A DNA stretch of 64,000 nucleotides. Source: Channallabes apus (Eukaryota > Chordata > Actinopteri > Siluriformes > Clariidae). The notes under the pieces were generated by a model. That model saw nothing but the letters and a program-made list of their open reading frames with translations, made no database searches and was not told where the DNA came from. Every line of letters starts with the position of its first letter. Position 1 is the first letter of the stretch. Below, piece after piece: positions 12,130 to 22,907 of the stretch. Position numbers and translations under genes: made by a program. The stretch lies in NCBI GenBank assembly GCA_030522415.1, contig CM060108.1, forward strand, positions 40,446,756 through 40,510,755, read 5' to 3'.

Positions 12130-12365
12130 AAGAAATCACTATTTGGTGGAATAACTCCGAGTTGCAACAACGTTCATGCGTTTTGGCTCTCCACCAGTTT
12201 TTCACATTGCTGTTGGGTAACTTTATACCACTCTTTTTGCAAAAAAAAAAAAAAAAAAAAAGCAAACAGCTCAGCTTTACTTGATGGTTTGTGACCATCC
12301 ATCTTCCTCTTTATGACATTATAGAAGTTTTCTGAAGTTAATTGCAGTGGTCTCTTCATACTGTA
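12130..12365 (-). pseudogene. Tc1/mariner transposase relic
   Basis: The segments ctccaccagtttttcacatt and gatggtttgtgaccatccat then cttcctctttatgacattat resemble the minus-strand coding sequence of a fish Tc1-type element. A poly-A run (12241-12260) interrupts it. Confidence 0.45.
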
Positions 12366-13789
12366 TATACATTATGTTATACAGTATATTATAGTAATAT
12401 GTTATATATATATTACTATAACATGGAGAGTGTGAAAACAGTTAACAAGTCATATTATAGTACCATGCTGATGAAAATGTATTTTAATTGGTCACAAGGT
12501 GTTGATTAATTTTCTTCAACTGCAGCTTTGACAATAGCGCTGATTGCAAGACAAAGCACAGATTTATATAAATGAAGTCACTTTCATGTCTTTATACAGT
12601 AACTTGTACATTACATGTACAGTCAACAAAACCATGTTATTTAACAGACAGAATGATAATGTTTGTGCTGATGGTTTCTGTGCTGAGGTGATTACTGATT
12701 ATGGAACATTTGTGGAGTCTCATGTATCAGTGTTTTCCTCATAAACAAGCTTTAATTCACTGCAATTGGAAAGTAATGTAGATTAAGACAGAATTTTCTC
12801 AGTGACATGCTAACATGTTTGCATCTGTTTTATTTTGCACTTCAAGTGTGAAGAACGGATGCTATTAAAAGAGAACAGCTGATTTTAGTTGCTATGCCGT
12901 TAATGACAACAACTAATTAGCAGTTAGTGTTTTGTGGTTGTCACACATCGAACATGACTATAAATGGTAAAACATTGTGGCAGGTTCTTGAATAAATCAT
13001 TGTAACTGCTGATATACTGCTGTGGTATAAGAGGAATAAAACATTTCAGGATATGCTGTTATTGGAAAACAACTATGCAAAACTAATTTTTATTACTGGA
13101 TAGTATGTGTTATTTTTTTATTGCTTATGTTGTAAAAGTTTAGAAATGGCCATTACTCCCTTCAAACTTTGATTTGGTGACATGGATAATGGACTTATAT
13201 TGTATGAATATGCATATTTTCATTTACATAAGGTCCAAAAGCCATTCTATGAATCAAGATTTACAAGTACTCATAAATAGTGTTTTTTTTTTGTTTTTTT
13301 TTAATGGAGCAAAAATGTTTAGAGGTGAGTACATTATTATTATTTTGAAATTTGTGGTAGTAATATAAATCACTTTTAACTATCAGCCCCAAATATAGTG
13401 TCTTATTATGATTTCATTATACATTTCTTGGTAGCTGTAGATACAAAAATATAGAAAACAAAATCTGTACAAACTCTAGTGTATCTTGTTAGAGGTGCTC
13501 AAATTTCTCCTCTGAGTGTTCTCCCATGTTCTCCCTGAAATTATCAAGATGAGCATCAAGGATATCCAACATCCAAGTTTGCCATAGTTATTAACCGCTT
13601 GATTAATGTAAATGATTAAAGACAGATTGTCCTTTGCAGTTATTCAGTAACGTGCCAACATGTTTGCCTCTGTATTTTTCGCAAGTGTGATGCTGTTAAA
13701 AGAGAACAACTGCTTTTAGTTTCTATGCCATAAATACCAGTGACTAATTTGTAGTTTGTTTTGTGGTTGTACAAGTATAGAAAATGACC

Positions 13790-14870
13790 ATTACTCCTTC
13801 CAAACCAGAGTTCTTCACCAGAGAAGAGCTTCAACCAGTTGCATATCATTTCTGGCCCTGTGATTGCCAACAAGCCAACAAGTAGACCACTGTGGAAAAA
13901 CTGTGTTTGTCTCCCCTACTGAGCCTTTTGGAGATTTCTGTGCACTCCAGGATCGTCTTTATTTGTGGTGCAATCACGACACCAGCTTTGACCTTAAGAC
14001 ACAGTAGGGATGAAGTCTCAAAGGTACTTGAAGGCTGTAGACTCCTTATCAAGACCAGTGACAAATTGTTTTATATCACCCAATTTTATGTGCAATGGTG
14101 AGGATTTCTGTGGTTTCACTAGTGGCTCACACTTGATGATGTGCCTCCCCACAGAGAACTCAATCCATTGTGGCCAGTGCTTCCTGTCGTAGTGCTCTGC
14201 AGTGTGCCTTCTGACCCCAAAATAAAGATAATGGAGAAAATGTTAAAGCCTCTTTGAAGACCCACCAGGAATGCCACCATTTTGAAATTAACAATGACCT
14301 AGTCAAACTACTTATTCCTGTTACGGAGCAGCACAGATTTGAGGATTCTGGATGAGATAAAAATGAAGAGGGCCACTTGTTTGTGTTAAAAGCAACTCCA
14401 ACTGATTCACAGAAACCAGACACCTTGTGGCAGAAGCAGAGCCCATCTTGATGAGTGAAGAAGCTTGAAAAATGAAGGTGACACTTCCTCTGATTTCAAC
14501 TTGCACACGTTCACCTAACAAGTTCCTGTCCTTAAGTCTAGATATCAAAAACTTGACAACTTTAATGACTGGATCAGAGATTTAACAAAGTGTCTTAGGG
14601 TAGTATGGGTTGCTCTTACCAGCTGCACTTCTGAAACTGTAATCTTCAATGGCTTCCTCCTCTTCTGATCTGCTGCTATCTTCTGTGAAGGACTGAGTTC
14701 TCTTTGTAAAGTGGGTACAGGGAGCTTAGGGTAATGTTGAAACTGGGGCAAAGGATGATGGAAGGACCTTCTACCCAGATCACAAAAGCAAAGTCTGAAG
14801 AGGAAAAAAATATGGTCTTTTCCATTTACTTTAGGTGTCAGCAAAATAAAAATGGAAAATAACAATTTCT
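13790..14870 (-). pseudogene. Decayed coding relic of a TE-associated uncharacterised protein
   Basis: Read on the minus strand in patched frames, about 14200-13850 gives HYDRKHWPQWIEF, a PLVKPQK segment, LHIKLGDIKQFVTGLDKE, STAFKYL and, after a frame change, KVKAGVVIAPQIKTILEC. From memory this resembles a multi-copy animal protein family containing a PPLHIKLGLMKNFVK motif, found near DNA transposons. Stops and frameshifts are frequent. The interval is inserted in the leader-module intron and shows no clear ends. Function is unknown, and the identification rests on recall. Confidence 0.45.
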
Positions 14871-15015
14871 GGCCAGGAACGTGAAAAAGTTAATATTTTG
14901 TAACATAAGAATAATCAACTATGGAATGGTCACAGTAAATCATTGTTTTCTTACAACAGCAATACATGTGATTTACTTCATCTGTGATTTCTTCTGTTTC
15001 TCTCCTTAATTGTAG

Positions 15016-15048
15016 TGCTGATGGGACTCAACCACTGCCAACTCACAG
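15016..15048 (+). CDS. Alternative leader exon 2 (33 nt)
   Basis: Acceptor aattgtag, donor GTGATT at 15049, 33 nt, phase 1-1. After the single base from leader exon 1 it reads LLMGLNHCQLT. It is less hydrophobic than the 3946 copy and has the stronger cag/GTGATT donor context. Because its own exon 1 is dead, it could be used only if the exon at 1768 splices to it. It is either an alternative leader or a relic. Confidence 0.5.
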
Positions 15049-15155
15049 GTGATTCTTCTTATCTTTTTTTCCCCCTTACCTTAAAAATAAACTAATTAAA
15101 TAATAGATAATTAACACAAATGAGCCAAATTAGTAAACTCATATGTAATAATATT

Positions 15156-16395
15156 GCTTGCAAAAATATTCGGCCCCCTTGAACTTTTCCACATTTTGTC
15201 ACATTAAAGCCACAAACATGAATACATTTTATTGGAATTCCACGAAAATCATACATGGTGGAACGAAATCATAGAAGTGGAACGAAAATCATACATGATT
15301 CCAATTTTTTTTTTACAAATAAATAACTGCAAAGTGGGCTGTGCGTAATTATTCAGCCCCTGAGTTAATACTTTGTAGAACCACCTTTTGCTGCAGTTCC
15401 AGCTGCCAGTCTTTTAGGGTATGTCTCTACCAGCTTTGCACATCTAGAGACTGAAATCCTTGCCTATTCTTCTTTGCAAAACAGCTCCAGCTCAGTCAGA
15501 TTAGTTGGACAGCGTTTGTGAACAGCAGTTTTCAGATCTTGCCACAGATTCTCGATTGGATTTAGATCTGGACTTTGACTGGGCCATTCTAACACATGGA
15601 TATGTTTTGTTTTAAACCATTCCATTATTGTTGCTCTGGCTTTATGTTTAGGGTCGTTGTCCTGCTGGAAGGTGAACCTCCGCCCCAGTCTCAAGTCTTT
15701 TGCAGACTCCAAGAGGTTTTCTTCCAAGATTGCCCTGTATTTGGCTCCATCCATCTTCCCATCAACTCTGACCAGCTTACCTGTCCCTGCTGAAGAGAAG
15801 CACCCCAGAGCATGATGCTGCCACCACCATATTTGACAGTGGGGATGGTGTGTTCAGAGTGATGTGCAGTGTTAGTTCTCCGCCACACATAGCGTTTTGC
15901 ATTTTGGCCATTTTGGTCTCATCTGACCAGAGCACCTTCTTCCACATGTTTGCTGTGCAAACGGGTCTTCTTATGGTTTTCTGTTAACAATGGCTTTCTT
16001 CTTGCCACTCTTCCATAAAGGCCAACTTTGTGCAGTGCACAACTAATAGTTGTCCTATGGACAGATTCCCCCACCTGAGCTGTAGATCTCTGCAGCTCGT
16101 CCAGAGTCACCATGGGCCTCTTGGCTGCATTTCTGATCAGCGCTCTCCTTGTTCGGCCTGTGAGTTTAGGTGGACGGCCTCGTCTTGTTAGGTTTACAGT
16201 TGTGCCATACTCCTTCCATTTCTGAATGATCGCTTGAACAGTGCTCCGTGGGATGTTCAAGGCTTTGGAAATCTTTTTTGTAGCCTAAGCCTGCTTTAAA
16301 TTTCTCAATAACTTCCAATAACAATAATTTCTTAAGCCCTATACGGCGCCTCATAGTTCTGTCTTACTTAATACATCACAGAGTCTCAATTGTAA
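15156..16395 (-). pseudogene. Dead Tc1-like transposon, minus strand
   Basis: The transposase reads from about 16354 (MRRRIGLKKLLLLEVIEKF) through a helix-turn-helix region (STVQAIIQKWKEYGTTVNL, 16240 down) and GRPPKLTGRTRRAL to the catalytic part ([12 protein letters not shown] and [15 protein letters not shown], 15680-15520). At least three frameshifts break it. The 3' inverted repeat is at 15156 (cttgcaaaaatattcggccc). The 5' inverted repeat is missing, cut off at the left breakpoint of the segmental duplication. Confidence 0.85.
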
Positions 16396-19273
16396 TATTC
16401 AACCATGATACAGTTATGAACTTGGTATCAAAATTGAGTTTATTGGATCAGGAATCTGACCAGATGCATAACTCAATTCACCCAAAATGAGACTGATTAG
16501 ATGTGTGGGTTTGGCATTTCTCTGATAAACACAGTGTGAAACAGTATGAAAGTTTGTATTGTTAGAAACTTTACAGCCAACAAGCTCACTTCATAAACAC
16601 TGGTACATGAACTAAATACTCAGTACAATAGTTTAATAAAATACTACTCGTGCTTCTCCATAATACAGAAATATAATATGTAGAGGGTGTTTACATATTT
16701 TAACTTCAACATATTTTGCAGGTAAACTGGTGATAGAGCTCAATTTGAGTTATAATCTATAATCTTTTAAGATTTGAGAACAGAATTTTATAAATATAAA
16801 ATATGAAATTACAGTGAGAGATTGTCTTCATTATTTATGATCTAAAATAATATGACTAATTGAACAGCTACATTTTGTTGTTTTATATTTTATGTCTTGT
16901 TTGTTTTTTATGGTTATAATAAACCACATAATGTTGATAAATAGTAAATCATATTAGATAGAGACATACTTTTGGTCTAATCCTGGTCAGTCTTCCTTTT
17001 CAAAAAACTAAATTTAAACATGACTATTTTAATGATAGATGCTTCAATAATATTAATACAACAGTATAAAATATGCAGCTTATTGTTTGGCTGAGATCAG
17101 GATCATCACAAAGACAGCAAACATGTTTTTCACTCTGTAGAGATGATTAATAAGTAAAGATTGTGTTACTCCTGAATTGCAAAAAACTGTAAATAATTTG
17201 CAGGATATTTTAGGCCCATCTGAATGCACCTAGAGAGAAGGTGTGTTCCAATCGGCCCGAAGTGCCCTGCAAAGTCTACTGAACTGTATTCAGTCATGTT
17301 AAGTGTACTTCCAAACTACAGGGAGAGAAACTGCTCAGTTCAATGGGAACTGTGTAGGGAACAACAGAACAACGCATCTTCACCGGGAAAGGGAATGAAA
17401 AAATTCCCATTAGTCAGTGCGTCTCACTGGAGCATGACAAAAATGGAGCTTGAGAAAGGATTTCTATATTCATTATCATTATTATCGAGGATGACATCAT
17501 ATTGAAAGGACACAATAATATTATACAGGCTATCAATCTGTAAAAAAAAATTCATCGTACTTCTATCGTTCTTCTTGTACACTAATCAAATATTTTATTT
17601 ATAAGCTATACATGTTTCAATAGTATATTTTTTGTAATGGTATCAGTTATTTGGTAGTGCACGGATTAATTGATGTTCAGTGTCCTAAATGGTGTAAGTT
17701 TGACTTGGAAGAACCCTGGGAAGTACACTTTAGAATGAAACGCAGCTAGAGATCCCTGATTGGCTGACTGGTTCTAGGCAGGTTACATAACAAATGTACA
17801 GGTTTAGAGTTCGACAATTATGTGTACATTAGGTGTAAAGATTTAATTAAAGAAGAAGAAACTCATTACAGGGAAAATGGAGGAGTCCAGACACCACTGT
17901 CTCAGCACTGAGCACTGAATAATACACACGACTCTAATCGTGCTGTGATCTTCAAGATTATTTCAGTGTAGTGTAATTCTATAATAAAGGATGTTTAAAA
18001 TAATTTTAGTGTTGTTTCTGAATGAATGGTTTGGTCATTTTAAAATTCCCTGATTATCTCAGTGTGAGATATATTTCCTATTCCTGCAGTCTCAGAGAAA
18101 CACTATTCATATAAGTCTTCTGTGTGTTTAGAGGAGGAAATGTCAAAACATTAACATTAAAGGAAATAAAATTACAGTTTAGGCTTAGTCAAGGTGTATT
18201 TGCAGACATTAAGACTTTAAGAAACAAAGTACAAAGACATTTAAACTGAACCCCAAACCGACTACAACAGAAACTAGTTCCAGTTAAGACAGTAACAGGA
18301 GGACACCAGGACACGGACAGATGTGGGACACTGACTGATGAAACAGGAGAGTTTAACAGTTTATACTAATCAGGACAGTAAACTAGGTGCAGGTGAAAAC
18401 CATTGACAGGTGCATCATGGGAAATGAAGTCCAACCGTCAGCAAGAACTACAGAAAGTCTCTGGACACAAGGCGCCCTCTAGTGGTTATTCCCTGACACA
18501 TGGTCTAAGTCACAGTATAATGTTGGTAAAGTCTTCATGTGAAATGAACTATAGTCTTATATTTAAGTAAGCGGGTGGTAGTTAAAGGGGGAAAATGGTG
18601 ACAGACTTCACGTGTAGTGTTTTACTGGTAAAAGACCCAGAATCATTCATTCATAAAGTAAATCACAATGTTTGAAGAGGATTACATCAAATGTGATGTT
18701 TGTATTTATAGCACTTAAGACTGAGTTTGGAAAGTAAGTAAACTGCACCATACTGTAGGATCTTAGTGGTGTAATTTACTATTTTTAGTTTGTCAGTGAT
18801 GTAATACTAACGCATGTTATGTTTTTTATTATTATTTTCTTTAGAAATGCCATCGCCCTGTTTAATTTACTATATGTTTTTTATTATTTAATATACTGCT
18901 CGTTAGATTGTGAACACCTGTGTATGTGTGTGCCTACAGTATATATACAGTATATATATTTAATAATAAAACTGTAAAGTTGATGTGCCTGTACATTTAA
19001 GATATATATATATATAAAAAAACATTGCACTTTCATTCTGTGCACTTCAGGGTAACACCTAAAAAAGTTAATTGCTCATCGCACTCATTGTGTAAAATGA
19101 TAAAATGCGGTCATGAGTGTGCAATTGTGTTTTAAAGAGTTAAAGACTGTCGATTTGCAATAACTATACAATTCCAAAATTCCACTAGAATGAAGGCACA
19201 GCTAGTAATATAAAAATCCCTTATCAGGTGAGTGACACTGTAACTGGGCTACACTGTAACTAATGTCCTATTC

Positions 19274-20422
19274 CAGAGGTGTCAAGTAACGAAGTACAAA
19301 TACTTCGTTACCTTACTTAAGTAGAAATTTTTGGTATCTATACTTTACTGGACTAATTATTTTTCAGCCGACTTTTTACTTCTACTCCTTACATTTTCAC
19401 GCAATTATCTGTACTTTCTACTCCTTACATTCTAAAAATAGCCTCGTTACTCCTATTGTATTTCAGCTTGTCATTCAAAAAACTAATTTCCGGATAAATC
19501 GCGCCATCCGGATGGAGCGAATTCGATTGTGGTTGGATGAGAAGTATAAACATTCCATTCCGACACCCTATTGGTTGGTACGCGATCCATTGCACCTGCA
19601 CATGACGGCACGTCACACACTCCAGCAAGGACGTTTGAATAAAATAGCATTTTCGGTTGATAATACCCCTATGTCACCTATGCGGTTTGACTCACTGTGA
19701 GATGCGGTGTTATATCCCTATAACACCTACGCGGTTATATATATATTTATTTATTATTTTTTGTTTTTTTATTAATCACTTGGATTAATCATTCATTCTG
19801 ACAGCACTAATGTTTATTGCAGACAACCATACAAGGGTAATTGTTACTAAGCCTGCCCTTGGTACACTCATTTTCTTGTATGTTGCCCTCACAGATTCCT
19901 GCAGCTAAGCTTGGATGTACATTTACATTCCAATAAAGGTTACTGATGACATGCCTCTGAAGTTTGACTTTTTGCACCATTAAAATACTTATAGGCAACT
20001 AGTTATCATATCTTCTTCTCCATAAAACATGTTAATGCTCAGTAGTACACATATATGGTTCTTTAATGTATTTGCATTGTACTAAAATGCATTCTTTTTC
20101 AATTGACATATACAGGATCCCAAATCACTATGGTCGTTAAAAAATACAACAAAAAAACAACACATTTTTCTTTTCTTTTTTTATGAGGTGTTGGTGCAGT
20201 ATATAGCCCCATGGCGCAGCCTAAGCTTTTATCCTTAATGCTTTTTTTCCCGCTAATGTTACTTTTACTTTTATACTTTAAGTAGTTTTGAAACCAGCAC
20301 TTTTACACTTTTACTTGAGTAAAAAGCTTGAGTTGATACTTCAACTTCTAAAGAAGTCTTTTTAAACCCTAGTATCTATACTTCTACTCAAATAATGAAT
20401 GTGAATACTTTTGACACCACTG
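19274..20422. mobile_element. 1149-bp nonautonomous hAT element, 8-bp TSD
   Basis: The ends are CAGAGGTGTCAAGTA and TACTTTTGACACCACTG (reverse complement CAGTGGTGTCAAAAGTA). TCCTATTC is duplicated at 19266-19273 and 20423-20430. Unit 2 has a single TCCTATTC at 30140-30147 with no element. The interior has no transposase frame. Confidence 0.92.
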
Positions 20423-20586
20423 TCCTATTCACACGGGACTAGTATTACCCCGGGACCTCGTGTGATTGTAATAATTGCAGAGGTTGTTTGTGATCTTGAT
20501 CCCGTGTGATTCGGCCATGTCTGTAATTTGTAACGTAAACATTCCTCCACAAATTATCTACTATATTTTACAGAGCACCGAGGTCT

Positions 20587-21317
20587 TGTGATGATATTAG
20601 TCCTGTAATGATATTAGTCCTGTGATGATATTAGTCCTGTAATGATATTAGTCCTGTGATGATATTAGTCCTGTGATGATATTAGTCCTGTGATGATATT
20701 AGTCTTGTGATGATATTAGTCCTGTGATTATATTAGTCCTGTGATGATATTAGTCCTGTGATGATATTAGTCCTGTGATGATATTAGTCCTGTGATGATA
20801 TTAGTCTTGTGATGATATTAGTCCTGTGATTATATTAGTCCTGTGATGATATTAGTCCTGTAATGATATTAGTCCTGTGATGATATTAGTCCTGTGATGA
20901 TATTAGTCCTGTAATGATATTAGTCCTGTGATGATATTAGTCCTGTGATGATATTAGTCCTGTGATGATATTAGTCCTGTGATGATATTAGTCCTGTGAT
21001 GATATTAGTCCTGTAATGATATTAGTCCTGTGATGATATTAGTCCTGTGATGATATTAGTCCTGTGATGATATTAGTCCTGTGATGATATTAGTCCTGTG
21101 ATTATATTAGTCCTGTGATTATATTAGTCCTGTGATGATATTAGTCCTGTGATGATATTAGTCCTGTGATGATATTAGTCCTGTGATGATATTAGTCTTG
21201 TGATGATATTAGTCCTGTGATTATATTAGTCCTGTGATGATATTAGTCCTGTGATGATAGTCCTGTGATGATATTAGTCCTGTGATGATATTAGTCCTGT
21301 GATGATATTAGTCCTGT
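20587..21317. repeat. 17-bp minisatellite, about 43 copies
   Basis: The unit is tgtgatgatattagtcc, with point variants (taatg, gatta, gtctt) that recur in blocks, for example the gtctt-then-gatta pair near 20702, 20805 and 21195. One unit near 21255 is shortened. The paralogous array in unit 2 has only about 6 units. Confidence 0.95.
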
Positions 21318-21839
21318 GCTAATCAGCATGTTTGTGATTTGGTCAGGATTTGACGGAGTCGTATATAAAATTTTTCAATGGTTTTGTTTTCTGCGCTCCT
21401 TTTTATCCATCGTCCGTGAAGAATGGAGGCTGCGTTTCAGTGCTTTGAAAGTATTTGTGTGCTGGTCATATCACTATACACCTTATAACAATCCAATGTG
21501 CAGAAGGAGACAGCTGAAAACTGTAAACAGGAGAAAATCACCTGTACACACTCTGCTGTTTATATCATACAGATAGACCCTCCTCTTCTTTCTCCTCTCT
21601 CTCTCTGTCTCCCTAACATCAGCCCAATTCTGTTCCTTTCTGTGTGACTTTAACATGTAACCTCTCTAATGTCACTCACTTTTGCCGACCTTTGAGGATT
21701 TCACAGAAATGTGATGGTGGATTGTCATTAAACAGACTCATCTCCCGCACTGCTACAGCCTTTTTAACCTTTTATGAGAGCCGTTGTTGCAGCACAGTTA
21801 CTAAAGAACAGTCACTACACTTGGACAATAAAAAATAAA

Positions 21840-22153
21840 TAACAGAAATGCTTTACGCATGCACACACATGGTCACAGTGTTATAATAAACAGTACACGT
21901 GTGCACGGATGTTGACTATACGAGTGACGCCGGCGCACTGAGACCGAACATAGGGGATGATTACCCACAATCCCGCAGCGCGAGAGGGAGAGAAGAAACA
22001 TTGAGTCAGTTGTGTGTGATCACATGACGCTCGACAGACAAAGCGTATACACACTGCTCGTATTGCAATACACCTCTCGTTCATTATGTCAATATTTATT
22101 TTTAAATTTTGCTTGTCTTGCAAAACACTTGCAGACCAAGTTACTCTCAATCC
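21840..22153 (+). mobile_element. Family-A element, truncated copy (unit 1)
   Basis: It shares gtcacagtgttataataaac and atcacatgacgctcg with the other family-A copies and ends near accaagttactctcaatcc. It is present at the same place in unit 2, so it predates the duplication. Open frames within it on either strand are shadows. Confidence 0.6.
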
Positions 22154-22541
22154 TATTAAAAGAGCAACGAAATAAATCTCTTTTAGTTTTTTTTAAAGAT
22201 TTTTGTATCATTATTGTTAATCTTTTATCTTTAGTTCCCATCTGACACTTAATGTTATTAAAGATGGAAAGTCAGGAAAACACACAGCAAACACACTCTA
22301 ACTCAGACACGAGTCAATAGTGACAAAGATCTAGAAATTTCAGAAAAGTAACTCGATTAATTCTGGCACTGAGTCAGTTTTCCACATCGTACTTCATTAG
22401 TAGTGATTGTTGAAATGACTCAGTCCACCTCTGACACGTCAGCAGATACTGTTTCACATTTTAATGTCTTACTACATCTTTAAATAACGGTTTTTACAAT
22501 GAGTTCATGCATGTGTTTTTTTTTTTTTTTTTTTGTGACAG

Positions 22542-22574
22542 AATCAGACAACACTGATGCTCAGCCTTTAGAAG
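22542..22574 (+). CDS. 33-nt phase 1-1 mini-exon (unit 1)
   Basis: A pyrimidine tract ending gtgacag precedes it, and the donor GTGAGT starts at 22575. With the incoming base it reads ESDNTDAQPLE, a short polar peptide. The upstream intron (cacgtcagcagata, acttcattagtagtgattgt) and the downstream intron resemble those flanking Ig exon 2 at 59073. The mini-exon therefore occupies the place of an Ig exon in a decayed gene module. It may be a stalk-like linker or a non-functional remnant. Confidence 0.45.
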
Positions 22575-22907
22575 GTGAGTGAAAGTTTATTACTTTAGTT
22601 TTTATAATATATAAAGTATTGCAGCAACTTCAGCTTTCAGATTTGTTCATTTGTTTATTAAAGAGCTACACTCTCACTGTGTCTCATTATAGACACCTTA
22701 TAGTTTGTTTCTGTTTCATTTTAATTCTCACATTTTTTTCTATCTTAAAGACTCTGATTCTGATTTTATTAACATTGAGGCAAAACAATTATTTAAATTT
22801 TTTTAAAAAGGTCATTTAAAACATTTCCAAATATGTTTTAAATGAAGATTGTTTGTGTGCAGTGTTGCATGTTGTGTTCCACAAACTGTTATACACTCAT
22901 TAATATA

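Larger units (their letters stand above)
8765..15120 (+). repeat. Second copy of the leader module (decayed)
   Basis: Several stretches align in order with 1430-4060: the CT tract and tgtacttcctctt, the 5' untranslated stretch tttaacacagacacttttca, the segment around 11345-11600, the intron block at about 12500-13080 (partly again at 13560-13800), and leader exon 2 at 15016. It is swollen by a family-A element, a mariner relic and a coding relic. This is a direct duplication of the gene start. Confidence 0.7.

Noticed and set aside
17224..17505. Open frame shared by both units (also at 26345-26656)
   Set aside because: The frame is preserved only because the units are young duplicates. Its end in unit 2 runs into the inserted EnSpm-like element, and the translation shows no domain.
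18700..18742. Splice-like 22-nt exon (ttatag ... GTAAGT), also in unit 2
   Set aside because: Length is not a multiple of three and breaks the phase-1 pattern. It may be a chance match.
20587..21317. Regular short repeats resembling a CRISPR array
   Set aside because: Units are directly adjacent with no spacers, and the genome is eukaryotic; it is a minisatellite.
21644..22150. Short frames on both strands conserved at 30706-31212
   Set aside because: They lie in or beside a family-A element, overlap each other on opposite strands, and have no recognisable domain or splice context.
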